From: Cycas panzhihuaensis
Taxonomy: Eukaryota > Cycadophyta
Direction of reading: 5' to 3'
NCBI GenBank assembly: GCA_023213395.1
Contig: CM041465.1
Location: forward strand, 234,615,741-234,679,740
Length of the DNA stretch: 64,000 nucleotides
The notes under the pieces were generated by a model that worked only from the letters and a program-made list of their open reading frames with translations, ran no database searches and was not told where the DNA came from. Made by a program: the position numbers and the translations under genes. Shown piece by piece: positions 35,489 through 47,404 of the stretch (positions within the stretch are counted from its first letter, which is position 1; each line of letters starts with the position of its first letter).

Positions 35489-36940
35489 ACAAGTAATAAA
35501 ACCATTTAAGAGCATTGCCTTAAAGGGATTGCAAAAAAAGTTTTATGAGAATGTGGTCGTAGGTCTAGTAGTTAATGCATGCCATAGAAAAACTACGAAC
35601 ATGCTTCGATGGATCCTATGACAAAGTCCCATCAAATTTGGGGAGTTTAGGAGGGTGAGGCGGTAAGTTAGTTCTTAATGCCTCAATAGATAGGGGTGTC
35701 GACCTATAGTCCATAAAGGAGCATGCCCTTAACTGGACCATAGGGTCAACAGAAGCTAGAAAAGATGGTGGGCAAGGTTGCCCAAATCCTCTTTGGAGGG
35801 TTTGGTTCGAAAGAGGATGTTGTCCTCCCAGCATTTGGTGAGAGGGCATGAATCCCACATTCGAAGAGATATACATAGGAATGGATGGGTGTGATGGACC
35901 TATCCCTCCTGGAGGGAACACTCCTTGTTGGAAAGGAACTTGAGGGAAAACACTTTGGGATGGAATTAACCCTCCTTACAAAGGTGTGATGTGAGGTGCT
36001 ATATAGGATGGCAGAAATGAGGGGTGAGGGACCATATTTTACCCATATGGGCCACTCATGGGTGGCACGACCCCATAAGGGTGCAAAGGGTCCACCCCAT
36101 AAGTAGGAAGGGAGTTCCCTCTACCGTGCCCCCATGGTTGAGTGGTGTAACCTGGAGGCATATAGAGAGAAAAGTCCCTAGGTTGGTATTAAGAGTATGT
36201 GGGGACAGACCCCATGTGACTAGAAGTAGAGGGACACGCAAGTCCCCCAGGTCTAGTAGGTAGTGGATAAACGATGGTGGGAGGAGGACTAGTCGTTTGA
36301 CTAGATGGGGGCATGCTCAACTTGAGTTGAGAAGAAGACATACCCTAAGTGGTCCCCAAGGAACACACAGCATGGAGAGAAGAGGAGGAGGTGAGAGGTA
36401 GGCTCATCATAGATAAGGAGGTCGAATGGGATGAGTGAGGTGAGGGAGACGTAGAAGAAGGAAGCACAATGCTTCGTAAGATATTCTTGAACCACTTAGG
36501 GTGTGGTTGGTGATGGGTGGCTTGGAAATATTGGCTTAAGGCTTCTACTCTATTAGTGGGAGGGGTATCTGCTTGATCGTAAGAGGTGAAAGAAATCTCA
36601 TATGAAGCAGACCCCATAGGACGATCCTCATGAGAATCACCATGGTGGTGGTGAAACTCTAAAGGAGAGGAAGGCTCTACTTCATGAGTCGAGGAATGGT
36701 GAGATTACATGTGTTGTTGGTCACCTGGATAATAGATGGGATCTTCACTTCCTTGGGTGGACCCTTGGAAGGAAGTAGAGGGCTTAAGGGAATCAGACAC
36801 ATAGGCATGATATGCCCAATCTGAAAGAGATCCCCCCATAATTAAATTAGAATCTGATGTGGGAAGGGAGTGATATGAGGGTTCTTCCAAAAGTGGAGGT
36901 AGACCTTGTAAGCAACGTGAGAATCATTGCATGTAAGTTC
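35489..36940 (-). pseudogene. gag: Element C gag, N-terminal half (before the D insertion)
   Basis: Open pieces: 36890-36705 (LSDWAYHAYV, DPIYYPGDQQHM), 36617-36345 (DQADTPPTNRVEALSQYF, HPKWFKNIL) and 35921-35616 (FMDYRSTPLSIEALRTNLPP, LPKFDGTLS). The reading ends at 35489 where D is inserted and resumes at 20869. Stops and shifts are more numerous than in D. Confidence 0.8.
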
Positions 36941-37073
36941 TACCTATGAGCTAGAAGAAAAGAGAAATAAGGTAGTGCACATGTTGGGGGCTACTCAACA
37001 AGACCAAAAGGGAAAGCTACCAAGAGGAAGTAACACCAATAGGAAGGGAGAAAGACTGATTCTCTTACTGGCA

Positions 37074-37094
37074 GGTCCCAAGTATGGTCGCCAG
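37074..37094 (-). other. Primer-binding site of element C
   Basis: Minus strand CTGGCGACCATACTTGGGAC immediately after the 5' LTR end …GATTCCA. Closest copy here to the tRNA-Arg-type PBS of Tat/Ogre elements. Confidence 0.8.
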
Positions 37095-38379
37095 TGGAAT
37101 CACGTCTATGGGATGGTAACTACACCTGGTTAGGATTAGGTTGGTTAACGAAAGGCTCTAAAATAAAGAAACAACCCAACAAGTGAAGGGAATCACCCGC
37201 AGAGGGTGTCCATGCATCGAAACATAGGGACCTACAAATGGCACACAACTTCCCTATAGGTAACTTAGCTTTGGTTTTCGGGGTAGCATGAGTGAGGGAT
37301 ATCCTTGGTTTCCTGAGTAACCTCAAAATATAGGTCTTTTTACCCTTGGATGGCTAGAAGGGAGGAAGAAGACCCAACAAGGAGATGGATCCTTGTGGAG
37401 GATGAAGGGGGTATTAATAGAGTATATGTAGGCAAGTGGCACGGGATGTACACGCTTATAAGGGTGGTGTTGAGTAACCACCTCATGCATGGGACCAACC
37501 CAAAATGAAAGGAATTAAGATTATTAAGTTGGTATGGATGTGATGAGGTTAGAGGAGGATGTACTTAAGGACAAATCCTCCTTGAACTAACTCAACTGAA
37601 GTGAGTCTAGAGGAGCAAAGGATGATGGCGGAATAAGCTCTCACCATCCTACGGGTGAAAGAGTCTACTTTCAATGTGCAATAGTAGAATGGTGTCTAAT
37701 TGACTATATGTGCAAACAAGAGATAAAAGAAATAACAAATATACCCTCTCTCTCAATTTTCTTTCAAATATGAACCCTCACTCTCTTTTTACTTTAAACA
37801 AGATAAAAAAGTGATGGGGGAGGCAATCCAATCTAGCACAAAACATGCATGCTAAAGATGCAAAACCTAAGAGGTTGTATGTAATCAAATGGAAAGAGGA
37901 AGGGGATATCTCCTATCTCATGCTTTTTCCTAAAATACAAGTGTGGCATGTATATGCAAAAAGGAAGGTACAAACTAGTTTCTTTTTCTTCTTTTCCTTT
38001 ATGTTTTTTATGCAAACATGCAAGCTTGAGAGGTAAGAAGAGAAAAGAACTACAAAAGATAGAGGGTGGCATACCTAGAAAGTTATGCAGCTGAAACAAG
38101 GTCATTATCTTGTGTCGCACTTACTTCTCTTTTCCTTCCTCTCAACACACAAGCAGCATAAGGCAATGGCATTGGGGCTCCCTTACCTTCCTGGGATTGA
38201 AAAGAAAAAGGCAAGAGAAAGAAAAAGGAAAGTCTATGCTAGCAATAGACCAAGGAAAAGAAAGGGTAAGAGGCGTACCTAGATTGAAAAGCTTCGTCCT
38301 TCTCTGCGAGCGATGTAGTAAAAATTGCAATCACAAAGGTTCTCTTCCCTTTTCTAAGGGGCTACTAGAGTGCCAAATA

Positions 38380-38384
<5 letters not shown>

Positions 38385-38437
<53 letters not shown>
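38385..38437. repeat. (AT)n microsatellite in C 5' LTR
   Basis: About 26 AT units at the position equivalent to 11759-11783. Confidence 0.93.
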
Positions 38438-38439
<2 letters not shown>

Positions 38440-39605
38440 CAAAAGGCACTTTAAATCAAGTAAATTTTCAACCAAGTAGATAACTTCCAATCTCCTCCAA
38501 AACAAGTAATATAAGACAAAGGATGTGGATGGTTAGCCTCAGAATGGCTAATCTTCTAATGAGCACACCTCCACGCTACCTCTAAGCATAAGAATAGCAA
38601 GTTGGGACAACCTAATGGTAGCAAATGATGAGAGAAACAAATAGCATAAGGTTTGTAAATACCATCTATGTTACAAGTGTTTCTATATGTAGCAATTTGC
38701 AACTTTGATCAAGCTAAGACCTAAAGTCAATGTGTAACACTACTCGGGGCTAGAAAATCTACCCAAGTGAGGCCTTCAGACCTAGAACCAGTGCAATAAG
38801 GGGCTACATACACTGATACTAGCGATGGCCTACTTCCAAGAGCTCCCTGGTAGCCCAAGGAAGGCACAAGAGGTTGCCCTTGAGGAGTAGGCCTAGTTGG
38901 GTACGAAACCCACCTTAGCTCCTTTCTCTCACTCTTTGAAGACCTCTCCTCGCAGCCTCCTTAGAGAAACTAGGAAAAAGCAGGAAGGTAATATGCATAG
39001 AAAGGGAGGAATGGGGGAATACCCCTTGTATGTACTAGAAAGCTATAAAATGAAATATATACATAGTGATATAATCTCTTTTAAAGAATTTTAAAAGGGA
39101 TAAAATAGAACAAACATGGGGTGGTACCTGCTAGGCTGGATTAGTTGTAGGTCTACCTAAGAGAAAGGTAGAAAAAGATAAATCTATAGTGCTTACAGGT
39201 GGATCCCTACAAGAGTTATGAAACCTAGAGAGAAGCTTGCTAAAACTTGTTGATAGAGCATAGAGGCGACACTTGGAGCATATCCTTTCTTGGAGAAGCT
39301 TGTTCACAAGCCTACTACTATAGATCTGAACTAGAGAAGATAGATCTCAGGCTAGGACATAGGAATCTCAGATGTTACAGGGTATTCCTATAGAAGACTA
39401 CCTGTGAAAGTAGGAGAAGAGAGGAAAATAGGTGGAAGAAGAGAAGGAAAATAAAGTTCTTTTGGGTTTTATACCTAAACCTAGCTTGAATAGAAGAGTA
39501 AGGTTAGGCTAGAACTTAGGGGATGACTAAGCCACATGGCAATTTCACGAAAAAAGTGAAATTTACCATGGTAGATTTAAAAAAAAAAAATTTATGACAG
39601 TCGCC

Positions 39606-39670
39606 CTGTGGTAAACTTCGTGGTATCGTGAAGTTTACCATGGTACCATGACATTTACCATGGTACAATG
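39606..39670. repeat. U3 palindrome cluster (C 5' LTR)
   Basis: Arms GGTAAACTTC and GAAGTTTACC around GTGGTATCGT form a near-perfect 30-bp palindrome, followed by a degenerate second copy. Related clusters lie in all LTRs seen (7984-8045, 13003-13060, 23105-23152, 34940-34980, decayed at 45110-45170 and 50210-50262) and in PMD intron 1. Confidence 0.75.
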
Positions 39671-40194
39671 ATAGAGGTAAAAATAGGACAAAATAGGTGC
39701 CTGAGAGCCCTAAAGGAGGGTACCCCAGGCCTAGGAGGGGTTGGCCCTTTGTCCAGGTGGCTGGGGACAGTCATATAGAAGGAATGACCTAAACTAGATG
39801 GGGTACCAGAGTAGTAGGATTCCCAAGAAGTCAGCAAAATGGATAGGAACGCACCAATCATACCTGGTAGGGCGCTAGGAGTTGTGATGTGGTGATAAGG
39901 ATGTGAACTGATCACATGGGCTAGTTGGCACTTGAGACCACATGGAGGTGCATAGGAGGGTTGTGGAGTGGCATGGGGATGCATGTCTCGTAGATCGTTA
40001 TAGGCTAAAAGAGTATCAAGCAATATGATCAAGTAGCGGCTGCAAGATTATCACTCAAATATATCAGTCTTCCATGTAATAAAGGAATGCTTCGGTCTAC
40101 CTTCCTATAGAAGTAGCAAAGGTAAAGGCTAGAAGCATACCTATACTTACCTAAGCTGACTTACTAAGAACCCATTCCCAGTAGTTGAGAAACA

Positions 40195-41400
40195 CATAGT
40201 ACATGTCTTATCACCTCCATCAACTACTCGAAATGGGTATCCAACATAGTCTCAATTGCCAAGAAGAATAGGACTATATTAATTTGTGTTGATTTTAGGG
40301 ATATTAATGATGCATGTATTAAGGACAATTTCCCACTCTTGTTTATTTATCAAATCATCAATTGTATGGTAGGATTTGAGGTTATATCACTGATGGATGG
40401 TTTCTCAGGTTACAATCAAATATAAATATCCCTTAAAGACAACTAGAAGACCATCTTTATAACTCCCTAAGGAATGTTAGCCTATATAACAATGCCCTTT
40501 AGCCTTAAGAATGTTAGAGTAACCTACCAACAATCTATGCATTTCATCTTCCACAAACTTATTAATAAGATTCATGAGGTCTTTATGGATAATTTGATTG
40601 GCCTTTCCCAAAAGAGAGCCAATCACCTGGCTGACTTGAGGAAAATATTTCTCAAATGCCATAAATACCATGTTAGTCTCAATCTGCTTAAATGCATCTT
40701 TATAGTAATAACTAGTAAACTATTGGGCTTTTTGGTATCCCAATGAAGAATCTAAGTTATCCCTAATATGATCAAAGTTATAATTGAGATGCCACCCCTA
40801 AACATATAATGATAAATCAAGTCATTCTTAGGGCAATTAGGATTCTCAAGGTGATTCTTAGTGGACTTTGTTATCAATGCAAAGTCATTGATCAACCTAC
40901 TAGAAAAGGAAATCCCATTCATTTGGACCCCTAGTGTCTAAGAGGCCTTTTAAGATCTCAAGAGAGCCCTCATCTTAGCTCTGAGGTTTGCCCCACCTTT
41001 GTTTGATTGGCCCTTGATTCTTTATACCTTAGCCACTAAAGAATTTTTTGGTGCCATGCTTACCCAAGAAGATGACTCAAAAACTAAGAGAGCCATATAT
41101 TTTATAAGCTAGACCTTTATGATGGCTAAACTAAATTACCTATTAATAGAAAAGGAATGCCTGGCATTAGTATTTACTATTAAGAATCTTTAGTGCTACA
41201 TCCTCAGTAATACCACTCACATCATAGTTTAATCAGACCCCTATCATTACCTGATGACTAGGTCTAATTTGATTAAGAGAATCGACAAATGGGCCATCCT
41301 TCTCTAAGAATATGACCTCAAAGTCGTTAACTATGATTCTAAGAAGGGTATGGTTGTGGCCAAGTAACTTTATAATGCTCCCATCCCCAACTCTACAAGT
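40195..41400 (+). pseudogene. Element A reverse transcriptase and its RNase H, decayed
   Basis: Continues from 10464. RT shows WVSNIVSIAKKNRTILICVD, FRDINDACIKDNFPL, LMDGFSGYNQI and the long open piece 40474-40746 (MLAYITMPFSLKNVRVTYQQ). The catalytic YxDD is replaced by FMDNLIG. RNase H follows at about 41000-41390 (LYTLATKEFFGAMLTQEDDS, LNYLLIEKECLALVFTIKNL, DKWAILL-EYDL) and ends with a decayed ADFLADAPIPNS. This is the usual gypsy RNase H, distinct from the extra one near the 3' LTRs. Stops are frequent. The only RT of the gypsy family in the window. Confidence 0.85.
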
Positions 41401-42720
41401 ATCCTAGTTAACAACTCCTTACCTAACAAACCCATTCTAGTCCTTCAATAAACTAATAGCCATCTATTAGATGATAGTGAATGGTATGGTGTCATCGACA
41501 ACTATTTAATATAGTAGAAATATCCTACCAATGCCAATAATAAGGTCAATCTATACATAAGATCCTCTACATAACAATACTTCGTCATTGAGGATGTGTT
41601 GTATAAATGGTTATTTGATGACATCCTCCTCTACTACATTAATCCTGAGGAGACTAACCAAGCCCTCCATGAGTACCATGACAACATTTGTGATGGGCAT
41701 TTTATGGGCTAGTCTATGGCCTAATAGATCTTTTGCATCAAGTTTTATTAGCCAACCCCTTTTAAGGATGCCCATGCCTATGCCCAATGCTTCCAGAAAT
41801 GTGAAGAGCATTCCAACATTATATACCAACCTTCTAAAGCACTATATGTGCTCATGTCACGATGTCCATTCTCCCAATGGGGTCTTAAGCTTAGCAAGGC
41901 CATCATTGCTCCCTCCTTAGCCTAATATAAGTTCATTCTAATAGCTATAAATACTTCACCAACTAGGCTAAGACTATCCCCCTATCTTCCATGATGGGTA
42001 AAATAATTACCACCTTAGTCTTCTAATATATCATTTGTAGGTTGGGGTTCCTAATGTCCTCATTACTAATAATAGGACCCCTTTCTATAATAAGGAGATG
42101 GATGAGGTTTATGAGAGGTTTATAATCTCTCATAAAGCTTCATTTCCTTACTACCCCTAGGCCAATGTCTAGATTAATTCTTTTAACAAGACTTTCATCA
42201 ACATCCTAAAGAAGATCATCACCTAATCCTAATAGGATTGGCTCCTTCAACTCTAAGTAGCCTTATGGGCATATCGAGTGTCCATTAGGAGGGATATAAG
42301 CATGACACCATTTTCCTGGTCTATGAATTGAAATCAATGTTATCCCTTAAGATGGAAATCCCTTCATTATGGGTTTTCCTTAAAGAATTTATAGATGAAG
42401 AGTGGTATCACCAAGCCTGTCTTTTAGATTTAGAGACATTAGATGAAAAATGCCTCATTGGCTATCAAACTAACCTTGTGTCTAAATCTAAATCCTAAAA
42501 GATACATGACAATTACTTACAATCATAATACCTAGTCCTTGGGTACCAAGTCTTCAAACTAGAATACCTTTATAATCACCTCTCTAAGTTTGGCACCAAA
42601 TGGGTGGGCCCTTTTATCATAGTCAAAAGCCTTACCAATGGCATATACCATATTTCTATATTAGAAGGCCTTGAATTCAAGAAATCAATTAATGGGAAAT
42701 TCTTGAAGAGGTTTTATTGT
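41401..42720 (+). pseudogene. Element A integrase, decayed
   Basis: Zinc-binding N-terminus with ALHEYHDNICDGHFMG and a C-x2-C-like relic near 41660-41800, catalytic core from about 41870 (FILIAINTS, TNNRTPFYNKEMDEVYERF near 42060-42120), and the C-terminal module FGTKWVGPFIIVKSLTNGIY ending LKRFYCLPLI with stop near 42740. The core Asp/Glu residues are partly lost and TAG stops are common. Its end is followed 10-30 bases later by element E. Confidence 0.82.
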
Positions 42721-42750
42721 TTACCTCTTATTGCTCCAATATAGGGGGGT

Positions 42751-45604
42751 TGAAGTACACTTGTAGGGTTAACAAGAAGTAACTATGCACCTATAATCAA
42801 TAGACCCAGTGTGCAGAAGCCTAAAGAGATATGACTTGGCTCTTTTTTGCCCACAAAGGGTGTCTATGCACCACTTGGGCATGAATTTAGGACTCACATA
42901 ACATGTTTTCCCCTTTTTGAATATAAGGTCTTGAATTTTAATATAGAAAGGTCTTTGGAATATAGATTGGCTTGGCTTCCTCAGATTACTAAGTTGCCCA
43001 AGAAGGGTTTCTCCTATCCTCTTTTAGAGAATGAGTAAAACTCCCTCGTAGGATGAGGGTATGGTAGAAAAAGTAAGTGAGAAAAAGAGAAAGGGATTTT
43101 AATTGATTTTCTTATTTGATTTTTTGAGTTATGAGATAATGATGTGTTTTCCTTAAGGTTTCTTATCAATGTAGTTTTGTTTATAAGCATATTGTTAAAA
43201 GAAACAACTAAAGAATATAATAAATAAGAAATGTAAAAAAGAAAGTATTGAATTGTAGTCTTATTACACTCTCTTTTCTCTCTTTTGTTTTTAAGAGCCA
43301 TATACCAATCAAGAGAAAGGGATATAAGTGTAATTGAGAAATGAAATAAAGAAGGTGAAGAGTAGGTGCTCTTTCCCTACATGCAATCCTAATGCATTAT
43401 TCATCTTGTTCCCCAATATGCCCCTTACAAGAGAATGAAAAGAAAAAAAAGAACTATCCTTTCCTGATATGCCTCTCACAAGAGAATGAAAAGAAATAAA
43501 GAACTATCATTTCCTAATATGCATCTTATAAGAGAATGAAAAGAAAGAAACTACATTTTCCTTCAAAATAATCTCTTTTCCTTTATGCAATGAGAGATGG
43601 TCCCTAAGAAAGAAAAACTTTATCCCCTTCTTTTAATGATGATACAACTAATATGAATGCACTATAAAAAAGGGTGAGAGAAGATATTACAATAAGGGAT
43701 TAAAGAGTAAGAGTATTAACAAAGAATGAAACAACTAAAAGGGGGATAGGGTTTTAGAAGTATACACCTGATTTATGATGGTTGGTGACATCTCTTTTTT
43801 TAATCCTCCTTGATCTCCTTTAACCTTACTTGAAAGCACTTTTATTGTACAAGGGATGTAGGGTTAAGGTGCTCCACTTACTTACCCTAAGTTAAACCAA
43901 TAATAATATGTAAATAATGAGAAAGAGAAAGAAACCAAGAAACATATAAAATGCAAATAGAACTCACCTTGGGAAGTGTAGTTCATTGTTATGTCTCTTA
44001 AGATACCTTGAAAGGCTTGATCTCCACCTTGCATACACATTTGGAGACCACCCAAAAATAATATCTACAATGTATAACTCATAGAGCCACATTCTACTCA
44101 TAACCAAGAAGAATACAAGTGCAAGTATAAGCATAAGCAATCTCTCCAAGGAAGCAAGTCTAAGAAAATATAGAAGATAGAGAAAATAGGTAAGGGGTGT
44201 CTCAGGATGGTACTAGCCTCCTCATTCTATGTGTTTTCCTTAGTTAGGCCAAGGGAAACCCTTCTAATCTTTGTAACTTTGGAAAAAATCAATAGAGAAG
44301 AGATGGAAACACAATAACAAAGAGTATCGTAGATAATTGTTAGTGTGAAACCATTGTGTCATATGGTAGTATAGACTAAATTAGAGTAGGAAGTACATGT
44401 ACAAAGAAGATCAATCACCATGCAACTTAGAAGGGGATTACCTAAGAGTGAGGGGTAGAAGGGTTGATTGCCGCACCAATGATCCTCTTCAAACTTCCTA
44501 AGATTGCTGAAGTATCCTCCCAAGGCTTTCTCTAATGGAATAATGTTGTTTACTTAGTGTTTCAAGCCCAATCCAGTAGATCTCTTCAATTTTTTGAGGA
44601 AGTGAAGCTAAAAGTAGTGGTAGTCCAAGGTGTTTTGGCTCAAGAATAGAAGAATAAAGCCAAATTAATCAAGATCTAAGCCAAGCATGAAGGTCTCCTC
44701 TAGATTCAACCAAGGCATAAGCATGGGAGCCAACCCCACTAGCATGAAGATGCATGAAATTTGAACTCAGTTAGTGGAAGTATTCATCCAACTCTTTAGA
44801 GAATAAGAGTCTTACAAAAAGAGAAAAAGAGTAAGAAGAAGAAGACAAAGAAGGACCCTTCAAAACTAAGGGGTTTTATATGAAGAATTCAAGTGTTAAG
44901 GTGATGGTTTCATAACCATGGATTACCATGATTTTGTTCAAAAAACCCTACTCTAAATTCAAATAAGATGGTAATTTGATGAATTAGGAAGTTTCCCTGG
45001 GCTATTGCACACCCACTTGGGCTTGCCACAAGGTGCCAGGTCTAACAAGGAAGCATTAATGACAAAAATTGAATGTTGCTAACTATAAGCAAATATTATA
45101 ACAATCACACTATGAAGTTCCTTACAATACCATGAACATCTCTGTGATACTACAAAATACTATGCATTACTATTGTTGCTAGTAATAATTAGAGTGGTCT
45201 TATGGTAACACATTGAAATCTGACCATAGAACCACATGCTTTCACTTTTGACTCATGTAAACTACCCCTAAGATCTCTAAGTGGTAAACTACATGTAATT
45301 AAGATAAGAAAAATGATGTGAAATAAGTAATAGTGGGCCAAAATTTGATGGGGATGAAGTTATAGGGACTATGAGAGGGTCACTGTTAGGCCATGATGGG
45401 GGGCTCTAAGGCTATTTAACTAGAGCCTTAGTCATCATTAGTGTAATAGGAGAAATAAGTAAGCTAGGAAAACATCAAACATGCATTCAATCATCATTCA
45501 AGACCCAACAATATAATTGTAAAGTTGTGAGTGGGGAAGAGACACATACCTTCACTTACCTATGGGTTGTCATCTCTTGATCCTTTCCTAGTAGCAAGGA
45601 AACA
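42751..45604 (-). repeat. 3' LTR of element E
   Basis: Ends CTAGTAGCAAGGAAACA (plus strand, 45604), matching the LTR end of B-D. The left end aligns weakly with C's LTR (GTAACTATGCACC near 42779; GGGTGTCTATGCACC near 42857). About 2.85 kb. AT-rich and diverged. Left boundary uncertain by a few bases. Confidence 0.75.
43411..43556. repeat. Three tandem ~51-bp repeats in E LTR
   Basis: Units contain TTTCCTGATATGCCTCTCAC and AAGAGAATGAAAAGAAA, three in a row. Not seen in the other LTR copies. Confidence 0.8.
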
Positions 45605-45618
45605 TTGCCCCATTGGCA
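45605..45618 (-). other. Polypurine tract of element E
   Basis: Minus strand CTGCCAATGGGGCAA directly before the LTR start TGTTTCC. Confidence 0.7.
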
Positions 45619-46129
45619 GTAAAACCTTGTCACTTAAAAGCTAAGATGATGGTGAATGTTGCCAATACAAATGTTGTTAATATAAACAATAACTATAAAT
45701 AAAATATGTGTAACCTAGAGGGTAATAAGTGTTGCAATAGATGCATGGTCAAGAGGCATAAACTAAGGAGGGAGATGGGTGTATAACTAAATCAATCCTA
45801 AGGCATAGTGGCCAAGAGTCCTAAGATTGTATGGGCAAAAAGAGAAAGTGGCAACTGAGCAGGATGCCTCCAGTAACATACCAAGAGTGTGGCATGACCC
45901 TAAGATAGGGTTCAGGAACCCAAAGAAACCTTTGGGGGGAATGAGGGGGTACCTCATTACACCAACTAAACATAAAAGCTAGATGAATATAGGTTTTGGT
46001 TGATATAATTTCACCTTATTAGTGGCCACTTCCAGAGGAAGAAAGGGGACTCAGATGCATGTAAGCTCCTTAAGTAGACAAAGGAGGATGCCTAAAGAGT
46101 ACCCAAGGAGATGAGACTTAGTTAATAAA

Positions 46130-46690
46130 ATAAAAGAGATGTGGTCACCATAGTTTAACCTTATCAGTGGATAAAGTTTAGAGGTAGAAAGGAAAGGGGG
46201 AGGGTTTCCCCCTAAGACCCTTTCTAATGGGGATCCCATTGGGTTAAAAGGGAGTCATCTACAAGCTACAAGAGATACTTAAGGATGAGGTTAACGAGGC
46301 TATCAGCTTCAATGTTTTAGTCATGAGGGATATACCAAATATTGAATGAGGAGAAATGAGCTAATAGGGACTTGGCTACTATAGTTAGAGACCTCAACCT
46401 AGGGAAAAGGACCTGATAGACCTAGGTCAACTAAGATACTATGATCTAGGAGTCACAATGCAAGATAATAGGATTATTATGGAAATGAAGCACATCGATT
46501 AAAGCTTTGATGAATATCATATACTCTATTTTGCTATTTGTGGCATTGGGTGAATAGATCCCAAAACATATAAATACCTATCCAAAAGGATCACGAATGA
46601 TCCAAGTGATAGCAAAGGGCCTTGGGTTATCACAGCTACCTCCATCAGTGTAGATGAGTAAGGCCATGGAAAAAGACAATGGCTACAACC
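46130..46690 (-). pseudogene. Second RNase H (aRNH type) of element E, decayed
   Basis: Reads ALLIYTDGGSCDNPRPFAIT, then WIIRDPFG, NATNSKIEYMIFIKALIDVL on the minus strand from about 46680. The first Asp (TDGG) and the Glu (IEY) are kept although NNEAEY is eroded to NSKIEY. It holds the same position as in B, C and D. Confidence 0.72.
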
Positions 46691-47404
46691 AAGAGATGGA
46701 TAAATATCACTCCTTCATAAGGGAGAAAAAGTGAAGAGAGAAGAGACCTGAGTGAATGATGACAAGTCCTAAAAGTCACAAATATCACTAAGCAAGAGGA
46801 TAGGAAAGACCTATGGCTAGGGAATGGGGCTCACAGAGGGTTTCCCTATGAGAGGGAGAGGTAACAACATAAGTAGCTCATTGATTAGGCCTAAGGTTTA
46901 TTAAAATCCTAATAAGGAACTTGAACGAGAGAATGAAATTTCACCAAGTGATTAAAAGGGACTAATATAGTTGTGAAATAAGAAATTAGTTCGTCAAGAA
47001 GTGTAAGTATCGATAGGGTTTTGAATGGGTAAATTTAGGGGTAGAAGGGCCCCCCTTATAGGAATGTAGGGGCCATCATTATTACTCACAAAAGGAAAGA
47101 AAAACAACACTGAGGAGTTGAGAAGGGCTTGGGTCCTTAAGGAGGTAAGAATAGACCCAAAGAAATTGATTCAATAGGTCAATCAGAATGGAAAATGGGC
47201 TAAGAGCTCTAAGGACCTTGTCAAAGAGGGTTAAATAAAAATAGGTTGGTTAAGAATCTAGAATTCATTTTTACTATTACATATTTGATTTCTTTAGAAA
47301 ATCCCTCTACCACCTTTGATTTTCCTTACCTACACGAGCACATCAAGGGAGATCCAACCATCAAATCATTACATGGGAAGAGGCATTGAGATCTTGGGGA
47401 CTCC
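46691..47404. other. Region between aRNH and PMD exon 1 (E)
   Basis: No gene seen. It should contain the antisense promoter, but a clear CTATATAAGG is not found; GTTAAATAAAAATAGG near 47230 may be its decayed form. Confidence 0.45.

Larger units (their letters stand above)
10465..40194 (-). mobile_element. Element C: Tat/Ogre-like retrotransposon in A, split by D
   Basis: Minus-strand element with LTRs of 3115 bp (10465-13579) and 3100 bp (37095-40194), PPT after the 3' LTR and PBS before the 5' LTR. Without the inserted element D (20870-35488) it measures about 15.1 kb. Order from its 5' end: LTR, PBS, gag (split by D), protease, an unidentified 0.36-kb segment in place of pol, antisense PMD gene, second RNase H, PPT, LTR. 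Having no RT or integrase it is non-autonomous as it stands. Confidence 0.92.
37095..40194 (-). repeat. 5' LTR of element C (3.1 kb)
   Basis: Pairs with 10465-13579. Ends at 40194 (…GAGAAACA) followed by catag. TATA-like GTATAAAA on the minus strand at 39467-39474. Palindrome cluster 39606-39670. Relative to the 3' LTR it lacks about 60 bases near 38870 and has a longer AT run. Confidence 0.92.
1..42750 (+). mobile_element. Element A: Tat/Ogre-like Ty3/gypsy retrotransposon, oldest host of the nest
   Basis: Plus-strand LTR retrotransposon whose parts are separated by later insertions: 5' LTR to 1124, gag and protease to 5831, the start of RT at 10269-10464, and RT, RNase H and integrase at 40195-42720. 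Reading resumes across the inserted elements B and C at the expected codons, which shows the pieces were once one gene. The 3' end (antisense PMD gene, second RNase H, 3' LTR) is not seen because element E sits just after the integrase stop and the window ends inside later insertions. It carries the only RT-RNase H-integrase block of this family in the window, but with many stops. The left end lies outside the window. Confidence 0.85.

Noticed and set aside
37074-37094. tRNA gene at the PBS
   Set aside because: Only an 18-20-base match to a tRNA 3' end is expected at a PBS, and no cloverleaf could be formed.
37845-38454. Short Lys-rich plus-strand frames in C 5' LTR (also 11216-11689)
   Set aside because: Repeated because the LTRs are repeated. 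They run antisense to the element in AT-rich leader sequence and end in the AT microsatellite; no domain.
42847-43038. Small plus-strand frame at the left of E
   Set aside because: Lies in the LTR of E and is not conserved in other LTRs.
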